From Clostridium estertheticum (GTDB taxonomy: Bacteria; Bacillota; Clostridia; Clostridiales; Clostridiaceae): 64,000 bases of DNA. The notes under the pieces were generated by a model. That model had not been told where the DNA came from. It saw nothing but the letters and a program-made list of their open reading frames with translations, and did not search any database. A program made the position numbers and the translations under genes. Of the stretch, positions 51,630 to 60,872 are shown one piece after another. Numbering within the stretch: the first letter of the stretch is position 1; each line of letters begins with the position of its first letter. The stretch is taken from contig NZ_JAAMNH020000001.1 of NCBI RefSeq assembly GCF_011065935.2, positions 3,059,001 through 3,123,000 of the forward strand, given 5' to 3'.

Positions 51630-53355
51630 CTTCTTCACTAAAGTGAAAATAATCATATAAATAATTCTCGTCTTTGCCCTTAAGCTCTATCATAATTGGA
51701 ATACATAATTTCATTAAATTATTTGGATAATACTCATAAGCATCTTCACCTAGTTTTTTTGCAAAGGTCTTAAAGTAAAATTCATAGATTTTACTATTTA
51801 ATAAATATAATAGAAAATCATAAGTAAAAGGCACATCTTCTTTTAATATCAGTGCATAAACATCCGCACTAAAATAACTTCCATTGTCAAGGGCAAATCT
51901 ATTGCTGCTTGCTTTAAAAGGGAAAATTATCTTTTCTGCTTCAAATATGTTTTGACTTCTGCCCCATTGAAGCTCATACCATTTCCTAATGCCCCTTTGG
52001 CACTCTCTTCTTTTTAATAGCTTTTCCGCCTTTGTCTCAATATGAGCTATAGCCCTTGGGTACTCCTGTGGATTTTTAATTAAATCTGAATATATTATGT
52101 AACAATCTTGTCTTAAAATGGAATTTTTTTCTATGTAGCTACTCTTAATCCAAGGTTTTATTAAATTCATTTCAATATTTTCTTTTAGAGCAGTATCACC
52201 ACTTACTACAAAAGCTTTGTCACAGCCAGTTATTACCCCTTGATAACTATTACATATATTACTTAGATGCGTAAAACACCTTTGTTCTATTTTATTTATT
52301 ATATTTCTCTGCTTTTCATCTATTAAAATCCAACCCTTGTCATTTAATTTGTTTTTATTAAGGAAAAAACTATTATATTTGTTTCCACTTTTTAAAAATA
52401 TACTATTGTAAAAGTCACTTTTGTTTTTACCTTTTACAGTAATTGGTTTCATAATTTGAATTTCACTATCCTGATTTTTATAATTTGTTATAAACAGAAT
52501 CACAGGATCTATTCCTATATTTTTAAATGGTCTTATACCGTAAAAATCGATGATTTTGTCTATAGTGCACATTTCCTTTAATACCTTCCTTAAATCCCCC
52601 CCACTAGGTGATTCTAAAAAGTATCTAGAAGTAATAAAAGTGAGCTTTCCTCCATTTTCAAGGTTTTCTAATGCCTTTTTAAAAAAACAATAGGATAAAT
52701 CTCCTTTGTCTTTATAAACATCGCTGTATCTAACTTTCAGATGGTCTGCGTATGCCTTATCTATTGATTTTTTACCCACATAAGGTGGATTGCCTATAAA
52801 AATATCATATTTACATTCACTTTCATATAATAAAAAATCCACACTCAAAATATTACTGCATAGGCTACCCTTACTTAAATCATATAAATCTATAATAAGA
52901 ATTTTTGTAGCTATATCGTCAATATCAAAACCATGTAAATTGTGTGTTATTATATGTTCATCAATACTTTGCAAATTTAAATTCAATCCATTTTTATCAT
53001 TTATTATATTTAAATTATCTACATATAAACTTCTTAGAAGTTTGAAACAACAAATTAATATATTTCCTGTACCACATGAAGGGTCCACAATTTTTATATA
53101 AGGGTTCTCTATTATCTGCTCTGCCTTTACTGTATTTTCTATCATATAAGAAGATATGGGTTCTGGAGTGTACACAGTGCCTTTTTCTTTATTGTTTTTA
53201 ATAAACTCATAATAAGCACTGCCAAAGCTTTTCTGATGTGAAAATTCTATTTCCCTTTTATAATTTTCTAACGCAGTTATTTTAAACATATCATCTATTG
53301 GACTTAAAATAATATTATATAGTTCACATATTTTCTGTTGAAACAAATCTAGCAT
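51601..53355 (-). CDS. camA: orphan adenine-specific DNA methyltransferase, CamA-like
   Basis: The 584-residue protein has the SAM motif VDPSCGTGN (90-98) and the catalytic NPPY (189-192) of N6-adenine methyltransferases, then a TaqI-like target-recognition region. From memory it shares long stretches with C. difficile CamA: YQGVITGCDKAF, RRECQRGIRKWYELQWGR and SADVYALILKE. CamA methylates the last A of CAAAAA and affects sporulation. No restriction endonuclease gene adjoins. The gene is single, between two terminators. Confidence 0.88.
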   Translation of the reverse strand: MLDLFQQKICELYNIILSPIDDMFKITALENYKREIEFSHQKSFGSAYYEFIKNNKEKGTVYTPEPISSYMIENTVKAEQIIENPYIKIVDPSCGTGNILICCFKLLRSLYVDNLNIINDKNGLNLNLQSIDEHIITHNLHGFDIDDIATKILIIDLYDLSKGSLCSNILSVDFLLYESECKYDIFIGNPPYVGKKSIDKAYADHLKVRYSDVYKDKGDLSYCFFKKALENLENGGKLTFITSRYFLESPSGGDLRKVLKEMCTIDKIIDFYGIRPFKNIGIDPVILFITNYKNQDSEIQIMKPITVKGKNKSDFYNSIFLKSGNKYNSFFLNKNKLNDKGWILIDEKQRNIINKIEQRCFTHLSNICNSYQGVITGCDKAFVVSGDTALKENIEMNLIKPWIKSSYIEKNSILRQDCYIIYSDLIKNPQEYPRAIAHIETKAEKLLKRRECQRGIRKWYELQWGRSQNIFEAEKIIFPFKASSNRFALDNGSYFSADVYALILKEDVPFTYDFLLYLLNSKIYEFYFKTFAKKLGEDAYEYYPNNLMKLCIPIMIELKGKDENYLYDYFHFSEEEKKIILHEV

Positions 53356-53435
53356 TTATTATCCCCCACCTATCTACCTAAAAGTATATTAAAATTCTTT
53401 TAAAGTATATCATAAATGCAGACTATGGTGAAAGA

Positions 53436-53485
53436 AAAAAATAACAAGTCAAGTATGCTATCATACTGAACTTGTTATTTTTTTT
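53436..53485 (-). terminator. terminator of the hut operon
   Basis: AAAAATAACAAGT pairs with ACTTGTTATTTTT, with a further inner stem AGTATG/CATACT, just behind fchA. Confidence 0.8.
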
Positions 53486-53492
53486 AATGTAA

Positions 53493-54128
53493 TTACATGC
53501 TTTCATCCACAACAGATAATATTTCGTCACGTTTTACTCTTCCCTGTTTTATTAATTCATTGCATCTTTCAGTAATCTCTTGTTTATAAGTTTCATCTTT
53601 TATACTAGAAAGATTTATTTTAACATTTAAAATTGCACTTTCAATGGATGCTTGAAGCATTAAAGCTGACACACCTGCATCTGAAATTGCATTTTTGTTA
53701 CCTAACTTAGCTGCTATCTTAACATACTCATATATTTTGTATGATTCTTCTGCAACACTTAGTGGAATTTCTAATGCTTTTTGATATCCTTCTTGGATTT
53801 TAGCGCTTCTTATTTTCTTTTCTTCGTCACTTTCCTTTGGAAGTTTAAAAGCTGACATGAGAATTAAAAAAACCTCTGTATCTTTGTTCATTAAATCTAA
53901 AAATTTGTCCTTATGCTTAAGACATTCCTCTAGGTATTTGTTAACAAGCATTTTATCTTCATCGCTATATTCGTTATATGCCTTCTTACCTACCGTTAAA
54001 TTGAACACCATAGCGCCTAAAGCACTGGCCAGCGATGCTCCAAGGGCTGCAACACTTCCACCTCCTGGCGCAGGGGAATTTGAACCTAACTCATTAATAA
54101 ATTCTCTTACAGTTTTTTCATCTAACAT
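53493..54128 (-). CDS. fchA: formimidoyl-THF cyclodeaminase
   Basis: ATG 54128 behind AAGGAG gives 211 residues. SPAPGGGSVAALGASLASAL is the folate-binding signature of cyclodeaminases (FTCD C-terminal domain, FchA). It converts 5-formimino-THF to 5,10-methenyl-THF and ammonia, completing the one-carbon branch of histidine breakdown. It starts 22 bases behind hutI and ends the operon. Confidence 0.92.
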   Translation of the reverse strand: MLDEKTVREFINELGSNSPAPGGGSVAALGASLASALGAMVFNLTVGKKAYNEYSDEDKMLVNKYLEECLKHKDKFLDLMNKDTEVFLILMSAFKLPKESDEEKKIRSAKIQEGYQKALEIPLSVAEESYKIYEYVKIAAKLGNKNAISDAGVSALMLQASIESAILNVKINLSSIKDETYKQEITERCNELIKQGRVKRDEILSVVDESM

Positions 54129-54150
54129 TTTATATTCTCCTTCATTAAAT

Positions 54151-55395
54151 TTAATTTTGTATAACAATTTTTCCGTTCTTTATTACTGTATCTACAGCAT
54201 TAGCACCAAAATGATATATTAGGTAATTTAAATTTTTACTATTAAATATGGCAATATCAGCTTTTTTGCCTACTTCAATGCTTCCAATTTCACTTTCGCG
54301 ATTAATGGCACAGGCCGCATTTATTGTCATTGCATTGATAATCTCTTCTGGGAACATTTTCATTCCAAAGCAAGCAAAGGTCATAACTGTCTGTAATGAT
54401 TCCGTAGGTGAAGTGCCAGGATTACAATCTGTAGCCAGTGATACAGCCACACCTTCTTCTATCATTTTTCTGGCTCTAGCAAAATGATTTAACATTAAAT
54501 AGAATGAAGTTGATGGTAATAGTACAGCCACCACATCATTTTCCGCTAGTGCCTTTATTCCTTCGTCTGAAGCTGCAACTAAATGCTCTGCTGATGTAGC
54601 TTTTAGCTCACCTGCAAGTTCCGCAGCCTTTACTGTTTCAACTTCATCTGCATGAATTTTTATGTTTAACCCAAATTTTTTCCCTGCTGTTAAAATCCGT
54701 CTGCACTCTTCTACTGAAAATACGCCTTTCTCACAAAAACAATCAATAAACTCTGCAAGTTTATTTTCGCTTACATATGGAATCATATTATTAATTATTT
54801 CTCCAATATATGCTTCTCTATCGCTTTTGTATTCCTTTGGCAACGCATGTGCAGCCATAAATGTGGATACTATGTCTATAGGGTGAGTTTCGTTTAAAAT
54901 TTTGTTTACCTCTAAAATTTTAACCTCAGTTTGTAAATCGAGACCATATCCTGATTTGCTTTCAACAGTAGTAGTACCATGTTTAAGCATTATATCAAGC
55001 CTTTTTCTACTTTCTTCTATAAGCTGCTCTATTTTAATCTTTCTAGTGTTTTCAACTGTACTTAGTATTCCCCCACCACTATTTAATATTTCAATATATC
55101 CAACCTTATTTAGCTTTAGTGGCAATTCATTTTCTCTTGAACCGGCATATACAACATGGGTATGTGGATCTATAAGCCCAGGCGTAACAGTTTTTCCTTC
55201 TCCATCAATAACTGTGCACTCGCTAGTTAGATATTCTTTGTACCCATCTCCTTCTCCTACAGCTTTTATTTTGTCATTTTCAATGACTACATAGCCATTT
55301 TTTTTAATTTTGGCATCTTTAAATTCTTCACTTTTTTTTCTATAGCTTCCTTCGCAAGTAACTAGACAATCAATATTTTTTATTATAATATCCAA
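54151..55395 (-). CDS. hutI: imidazolonepropionase
   Basis: The start is put at TTG 55395, eight bases behind GGAGGA; the in-frame ATG at 55410 overlaps that signal. The 414-residue amidohydrolase has the metal motif DPHTHVVYAGSRENE, IHADEVE and ATDCNPGTSPTESLQ. It hydrolyses imidazolone-5-propionate to N-formimino-glutamate. Confidence 0.93.
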   Translation of the reverse strand: MDIIIKNIDCLVTCEGSYRKKSEEFKDAKIKKNGYVVIENDKIKAVGEGDGYKEYLTSECTVIDGEGKTVTPGLIDPHTHVVYAGSRENELPLKLNKVGYIEILNSGGGILSTVENTRKIKIEQLIEESRKRLDIMLKHGTTTVESKSGYGLDLQTEVKILEVNKILNETHPIDIVSTFMAAHALPKEYKSDREAYIGEIINNMIPYVSENKLAEFIDCFCEKGVFSVEECRRILTAGKKFGLNIKIHADEVETVKAAELAGELKATSAEHLVAASDEGIKALAENDVVAVLLPSTSFYLMLNHFARARKMIEEGVAVSLATDCNPGTSPTESLQTVMTFACFGMKMFPEEIINAMTINAACAINRESEIGSIEVGKKADIAIFNSKNLNYLIYHFGANAVDTVIKNGKIVIQN

Positions 55396-55412
55396 TATAC
55401 TTTCCTCCATTC

Positions 55413-55451
55413 TATATAAACTGTAATACCATAGTTATTACAGTTTATATA
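55413..55451 (-). other. perfect 16-bp intercistronic hairpin ftcD-hutI
   Basis: TATATAAACTGTAATA and its exact complement flank a 7-base loop. There is no T-run, so this is probably an mRNA-stability or processing element rather than a terminator. Confidence 0.7.
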
Positions 55452-55467
55452 AAGTAAACTTCAAATT

Positions 55468-56364
55468 TTATTCCCAAATTCTCTTTTCTAAAATTTGATC
55501 CATTGAAAAATTTTCTATTTGTAAATAGTATTCCGCACATTGAATTAGTGCTTCCATTGGTACTAGTCCAATAACTTCACTTCCGATTACAGAAACACCA
55601 TAACGTTTTGCTTCCATCTTAACCATTTCAAAAGCTCTATAAACTGCTGTTTTTTCATAATTAACTAAGTTCATAGATACCTGAGCTACGTTTCTGTCCT
55701 CAAGTTTTACTCCCATAGCTTTTACAAATCTTAAACCTCCACCAAGATTTCTAACAGTTTTAGCAATTTTATCAGCAATTTCAATGTTATCAGTACCTAA
55801 ATTTACATTAAAAGCTACTAGTGGTACTCTTGCTCCAATTGCAACGCAGCCACCTTTTACATTGACTTCAGCTTTGCCGTAATCAGGTGCCCATTTATCT
55901 TCTTTGATTTTTTCAAAAAAACCTTCATATTGTCCTTTTCTAACTACAGCTAAATTTTCTCTATGAGGTGCTGATGCTGCCTTTTCATATAGATATACTG
56001 GCACATCAAATTTACTAGCTATTTCACTACCTACTCTCTTAGCTAGTGCAACACATTCCTCCATAGTTACCTCACTAATTGGTACAAAAGGAACTACGTC
56101 TAGTGCTCCCATTCTAGGGTGTGCACCTTGTTGCAAGGTCATATCAATGTTTTCATAAACTTTTGCTGCCATGTCTAAAATAACTTGTTCTACTCTTTCT
56201 GGTGTTCCAAAGAAAGTAACAACAGTTCTATTATGATCACTATCTGATGAATAATCCAGTAATTTTATTCCTTCTGCATTTCTAACTGCATCAACTATCT
56301 TTTCAATTACTACTTTATTTCTTCCTTCACTAAAATTAGGTATACATTCAACTATTCTTGACAT
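55468..56364 (-). CDS. ftcD: glutamate formimidoyltransferase
   Basis: The 298-residue protein begins ECIPNFSEGRN and has QGAHPRMGALDVVPFVP and GGLRFVKAMGVKLEDRN, the formiminotransferase domain without fused cyclodeaminase. It moves the formimino group of N-formimino-L-glutamate to tetrahydrofolate, releasing glutamate. GGGGGAAA precedes the ATG. Confidence 0.94.
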   Translation of the reverse strand: MSRIVECIPNFSEGRNKVVIEKIVDAVRNAEGIKLLDYSSDSDHNRTVVTFFGTPERVEQVILDMAAKVYENIDMTLQQGAHPRMGALDVVPFVPISEVTMEECVALAKRVGSEIASKFDVPVYLYEKAASAPHRENLAVVRKGQYEGFFEKIKEDKWAPDYGKAEVNVKGGCVAIGARVPLVAFNVNLGTDNIEIADKIAKTVRNLGGGLRFVKAMGVKLEDRNVAQVSMNLVNYEKTAVYRAFEMVKMEAKRYGVSVIGSEVIGLVPMEALIQCAEYYLQIENFSMDQILEKRIWE

Positions 56365-56402
56365 TTTATTTTCCCCCTAAAGTTTATTTTTTATTTTAGT
56401 AT

Positions 56403-56439
56403 ATAGCTAAATTATACTGTGAAAATATAATTTAGCTAT
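56403..56439 (-). other. 14-bp intercistronic hairpin hutH-ftcD
   Basis: ATAGCTAAATTATA pairs exactly with TATAATTTAGCTAT around 9 bases, behind the hutH stop. It mirrors the hairpin between ftcD and hutI. Confidence 0.7.
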
Positions 56440-56445
56440 TGTAAT

Positions 56446-57969
56446 TTAAACTATTACCTTTACCTTTTGTTCTACGCTTTCCACTATTGATCCATCTGCA
56501 ATTAAATTAGTAACTTTATCTAATTCAATATACATAACCACATCTCTTTCAATAAACTGTACCTTTTCCCTAACCACTCTATAGGCTTCCTTTGTACCTA
56601 ATCCTAAAGTATAGCCTTCTCTAAAATCTATAGCTTGACATGCTGCCAAAATCTCAGTTGCTAAAACTCTTTGTACATTTTCAATAATATCTCTGCCTTT
56701 TCTAGCTGCTATAGTTCCCATGCTTACATGATCTTCCTGGTTTGCAGAAGAAGGAATAGAGTCAACAGAAGCTGGATGTGCTAAAATTTTATTTTCAGAT
56801 ACTAAGGCTGCTGCAGCATATTGAGTTATCATAAACCCTGAATTTAAACCGCCTTCTTTTACTAAAAAAGCTGGTAAATCATTTAGTTGGTAATTAATAA
56901 GTCTCTCCAGTCTTCTTTCTGAAATACTAGCCATTTCCGCCATTGCTATTCCTAAAAAGTCAAAGCTTATTGCCATAGGTTGCCCGTGAAAATTACCTCC
57001 AGAAATAACATCTCCCTCTTCAGTAACTATTGGATTATCTGTTACGGAGTTAATTTCAATTTCTACCTTACTTTTAATATATTCTAATGCATCTTTACTT
57101 GCACCATGAACTTGAGGTACACATCTTAGTGAATAAGCATCTTGTACCCTTATCTCTCCTTGAGAGGTTATGAATGTACTTCCTTCAGTGAGATTCAAAA
57201 TATTTTTAGCAGTTTGCATCTGACCAGTGTGAGGTCTTAATATATGTATTCTTGGATCGAAGGCATCTCTTATACCTCTAAGCGCTTCTAAACTTAATGC
57301 TGCTGCAATGTCACTTATTTTCAATAAATTAATACTATCATATACAGCTAGCGCGCCCACTGCGGTCATAACTTGGGTGCCATTTATAAGTGCCAAGCCC
57401 TCTTTTGCTGTAAGTTCTACAATATCTAAACCTGCCTTTTCCATAGCTACTTTTCCTGGTAAAACTTTTCCGTTAAATTCTGCTTCACCTTCTCCAAGCA
57501 TTGGTAAAACCATATGAGATAGTGGTGCTAAATCTCCTGAGGCTCCAAGTGATCCCTTTTCCGGAATTACAGGGCATACTCCACTGTTAATCATTTCTAT
57601 TAATGTTTTTAGTGTACTGAGCCTTATTCCAGAATATCCTTTTGCAAGAGCATTTGCTCTGAGTAGCATTATAGTTTTTACAATCTCCTTCGAAAAACAC
57701 TTTCCAGTTCCGCAAGCGTGAGAAATTATTAGATTTCTCTGTAATTTCTTGCAGTCCTCTCCAGATATTGTTACGTCACTAAATTTACCAAAACCTGTGG
57801 TAATACCATATATCACTTTATTATTATCCACTATTTCATCTACAATACTTCTAGACTTAATAACTCTTTCTTCCGCTTCCTTGGTTAATTGTACCTTATA
57901 GCCTTTTCTTGCCACCATCACTATTTGTTCTAAAGTAAGATCATTTCCATTAATTTGTATGACTGTCAT
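56446..57969 (-). CDS. hutH: histidine ammonia-lyase
   Basis: The 507-residue enzyme has the MIO-forming ASG triplet in GSLGASGDLAPL (143-145), YGITTGFGKF and the NQEDHVSMG motif. It deaminates histidine to urocanate. GGAGGG precedes the ATG. It is the first gene of hutH-ftcD-hutI-fchA; urocanase is not in the cluster. Confidence 0.95.
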   Translation of the reverse strand: MTVIQINGNDLTLEQIVMVARKGYKVQLTKEAEERVIKSRSIVDEIVDNNKVIYGITTGFGKFSDVTISGEDCKKLQRNLIISHACGTGKCFSKEIVKTIMLLRANALAKGYSGIRLSTLKTLIEMINSGVCPVIPEKGSLGASGDLAPLSHMVLPMLGEGEAEFNGKVLPGKVAMEKAGLDIVELTAKEGLALINGTQVMTAVGALAVYDSINLLKISDIAAALSLEALRGIRDAFDPRIHILRPHTGQMQTAKNILNLTEGSTFITSQGEIRVQDAYSLRCVPQVHGASKDALEYIKSKVEIEINSVTDNPIVTEEGDVISGGNFHGQPMAISFDFLGIAMAEMASISERRLERLINYQLNDLPAFLVKEGGLNSGFMITQYAAAALVSENKILAHPASVDSIPSSANQEDHVSMGTIAARKGRDIIENVQRVLATEILAACQAIDFREGYTLGLGTKEAYRVVREKVQFIERDVVMYIELDKVTNLIADGSIVESVEQKVKVIV

Positions 57970-58055
57970 ATGTTTCTCCCTCCAGCTTTTATAATTTTCT
58001 TAATAGTATTAATATTCTTTATCACTACCCAATAACCCTCTTAAAATGCTAGATT

Positions 58056-58072
58056 AAATATTCTGAATATTT
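58056..58072. promoter_or_regulatory. possible operator upstream of hutH
   Basis: AAATATTC and GAATATTT flank a single base, 87 bases upstream of the hutH start. It is a perfect small palindrome in the only promoter region of the operon. A further hairpin at the left (AACTAGA/TCTAGTT, about 58164-58196) overlaps the end of the DMT gene and could terminate it. Confidence 0.4.
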
Positions 58073-58193
58073 TTAATTCGTTAATGTAGTACTAGGGTAA
58101 ACTGCTAGCACCTTAAAATATTTCTTGGGCTGGTCACCTTCATGAAGGCAATAAAGAAATGGAACTAGAATTAAAAAGGGCTTAAAACTCTAG

Positions 58194-59054
58194 TTATTCC
58201 ATTGTTAATATCACTACAGATGAAACAATCATTATACTTCCAATTATAATCCTAACTGATATAGGTTCCCCCAAAATTATTATTCCTAGGGTTAAGGCAA
58301 CAATAGGCTCAATAGTACTAAAAATTGCAGCCTTAGAAGGACCTATTATTCTAACCCCTTCTAAAAATGCCATTAGTGCTACAGCTGTAGATATTAATGC
58401 TAATAATAAAATTGCTACAAGTGCGTAAAAAGAAATATGCATATTAAAATTTCCAGTAGTGATTGCTGCCATAAACATCATAACAGCAGATGCACATGAA
58501 ATATAAAAGGTTAAAACATAACTATTGATGACCCTAAATTCCTTATGAGATGCACCTAGCACATATAACGAATATAATACTGCAGCTATACCTGCTAGTA
58601 TTATTCCAATTAAATTAAAACTAGCACTCCTACTGTCAATTAAAATAAATATACCTATTGTGGAAATAATCAAAGATAAGATTTTTCTAGGATATATTTT
58701 TTCTTTATAAAACACATAGGAAAATAAAGTAACGATAGCCGGGTATGTATAGAAAATCATAGTTGCCGTTCCAATACTTATGTAATTATAGGACATAAAT
58801 AAACTAGTTGAGGTAAATGTAAATCCGAACACCCCTATCATTATTACTAAAAATAATTGTTTTCTAGCTAGTTTCAAAGAAATGCCTTTAGATTTTAAAT
58901 AATACAAAAGCATAATTGCTGCGAAAAAAAACCTAAGGAATAATGTGGTATATGTGTTGGCTCCTCCTCGATATGACAACTTTGCTAGAATCGGCATAAT
59001 TCCAAAGGAAATAGCAGATAAAATAATAAATAAAATTCCTTTTGTTTTCTCCAT
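58194..59054 (-). CDS. EamA/DMT family transporter
   Basis: ATG 59054 behind AAGGGGG gives 286 residues with ten membrane helices in two EamA repeats (ILSAISFGIMPILAKLSYRG; IGPSKAAIFSTIEPIVALTL). The family exports amino acids, nucleotides or other metabolites. Lying upstream of hutH it might handle amino acids, but a 224-base gap and a hairpin separate them. Confidence 0.88.
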   Translation of the reverse strand: MEKTKGILFIILSAISFGIMPILAKLSYRGGANTYTTLFLRFFFAAIMLLYYLKSKGISLKLARKQLFLVIMIGVFGFTFTSTSLFMSYNYISIGTATMIFYTYPAIVTLFSYVFYKEKIYPRKILSLIISTIGIFILIDSRSASFNLIGIILAGIAAVLYSLYVLGASHKEFRVINSYVLTFYISCASAVMMFMAAITTGNFNMHISFYALVAILLLALISTAVALMAFLEGVRIIGPSKAAIFSTIEPIVALTLGIIILGEPISVRIIIGSIMIVSSVVILTME

Positions 59055-59187
59055 AATAATCCCCCTTGATTTCACATTTTTTAACATCAATTTAATACCT
59101 TCTAAATTGTATCATCTTTTTGCCCGTTTTTCTTCATTTATGTATAAATTTTATAAATAATATAGGTAATATAATCTTAAATAAATT

Positions 59188-59225
59188 AAAAACCCTAGCT
59201 CTGTATATGAAGAGCTAGGGTTTTT
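59188..59225 (-). terminator. terminator of the polysaccharide genes
   Basis: AAAAACCCTAGCTCT pairs exactly with AGAGCTAGGGTTTTT, 30 bases behind murJ. Confidence 0.9.
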
Positions 59226-59254
59226 AAATTCTATCTAAAACAGTTTTTTCAAAA

Positions 59255-60820
59255 TCATTTAATATAGTATTTTTTCGCAATTTTTTGTTTGAAAATATCC
59301 CATAAATACATAGATTCTTTAATTTTTAAAAGGTTTGTTAGATAAAAATAGAATATTATCCCTAGGATTGAACATAGAAGTAAAATCATCGCATTAATTA
59401 TAAAAGTCGGTGCTAAGTTCGTTATAAATATTTTTTTAATAAAGTATACTACAATTCCCATAATAATAGAGGCTATAGAGATTTTACCCAGTGTTTTAAG
59501 CATAGAATTAAAAGCAATACCTTTAAATTTCTTATTCATCTGGACTAGTAACATTAAGGTAATAACAACAGAGGATATTGAGGATGATAACGTGAGTCCT
59601 GGTACTGACATATACTTATATAAAACAGCACTAAGAATAATATTTATTACCACTCCCAACACACTATAAATCATTGGTGTTTTAGTGTCTTTTGCAGAGT
59701 AAAATGCTCTATTTAATATGTCTCGAACCCCATAGGCTATCATAGTTGGTGAATAAAATATTAATGCGGTAGAAACTAATTTAACATCACTTACTGCAAA
59801 TTTTCCTCTTAAAAACAATACACTAATTAAGGGTTCTCTTAATATTACTATTGCAAGTGCAGCGGGTATCATAACTAAATTTATAATATTAATTGATTTC
59901 ACTAAGGATTTTTTATACTCATCGTAATTATTTTGAACAATAAAGGTAGAAAGTATTGGATACACTATCATAGAAACTGCTACAGCAAACACTTCATAGG
60001 TGAGAAGTGTTACTTTATTTGCAGCTTCTAGAACCGAAGTAGCTCCTTCATATAAGCCCATGGCAAAAGATCTATTTATAAATAAATTAAATTGCATGGT
60101 TGCAGTACTTATTATTATTGGTATCATTAATAAAAACATCTTGTGAAGGTCCTTATTCTTAAGATCCACTTCTAATTTATACCTGTATCCTAGCTTTATA
60201 AACTTTGGAACATTAATTACGAATTGCACGAAAAAGGCTAAAACTGCTGTAATTGCAAAGCCTGTAAGCCCAAATCTATCCACAAAAAAGCTTAAGTAAA
60301 TTATAAATATTAAGCTTGCAGATGCAGCCATAGCAGCCGGAATAGAGAATTCTTTGTGAGCTTGAAGTGCCCCTGCCACAATGCCTTGAAGGGTTAAAAA
60401 TAGCACTGATAAGAACATTATTCTTAGTATTTTTACGGTTTGATTAAATATAATTGGGTCTTTTGACAAGTTATTCGCAAAAAAATACACTATATAATAA
60501 GAAGACAATATACCAATCCCTGTAATAATCAGGGTTAATATCATGGAAACATTAGTCACGTTATTTACAAAACTATTTCGCTCATTTAGTTCTTTTGTCT
60601 CAATATATTCCGTAAGAATGGGTATTAAAGTAGTACTAAGTCCATATCCTAAACTAGTAAAGAGAAATACCACTCCAAAACACCATACATAAATATCTGT
60701 TGCATAAGTAGTTCCAAATTTAGCAAACATTAAGCTATCGCGTACAATAGCTAGAATCTTTCCAATTATTACGAATAGCATTACAATCATTGAACTTTTC
60801 AAAACTTTGTTTTCTTTCAT
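59255..60820 (-). CDS. murJ: MurJ/MviN-type lipid-linked flippase
   Basis: ATG 60820 behind TGGAG gives 521 residues with about 14 membrane helices of the MOP superfamily; KILAIVRDSLMFAKFG and the family helix PTMIAYGVRDILNRAFYS are typical of MurJ. MurJ flips lipid II; paralogs in surface-polysaccharide clusters may move other lipid-linked sugars, and the neighbouring transferases make that possible here. Confidence 0.88.
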   Translation of the reverse strand: MKENKVLKSSMIVMLFVIIGKILAIVRDSLMFAKFGTTYATDIYVWCFGVVFLFTSLGYGLSTTLIPILTEYIETKELNERNSFVNNVTNVSMILTLIITGIGILSSYYIVYFFANNLSKDPIIFNQTVKILRIMFLSVLFLTLQGIVAGALQAHKEFSIPAAMAASASLIFIIYLSFFVDRFGLTGFAITAVLAFFVQFVINVPKFIKLGYRYKLEVDLKNKDLHKMFLLMIPIIISTATMQFNLFINRSFAMGLYEGATSVLEAANKVTLLTYEVFAVAVSMIVYPILSTFIVQNNYDEYKKSLVKSINIINLVMIPAALAIVILREPLISVLFLRGKFAVSDVKLVSTALIFYSPTMIAYGVRDILNRAFYSAKDTKTPMIYSVLGVVINIILSAVLYKYMSVPGLTLSSSISSVVITLMLLVQMNKKFKGIAFNSMLKTLGKISIASIIMGIVVYFIKKIFITNLAPTFIINAMILLLCSILGIIFYFYLTNLLKIKESMYLWDIFKQKIAKKYYIK

Positions 60821-60872
60821 CGTACACTCCATTTTTTTGTTGAATTAAATCATAATCTTCGATTTTACAATA

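Noticed and set aside
51601..53355. Complete restriction-modification system
   Set aside because: No endonuclease domain in the protein and none in flanking genes, which are ACP and folate enzymes.
57970..58193. Possible T-box, HutP-like or other riboswitch leader before hutH
   Set aside because: No T-box consensus, HutP triplets or anti-terminator pair could be found; only a small palindrome remains.
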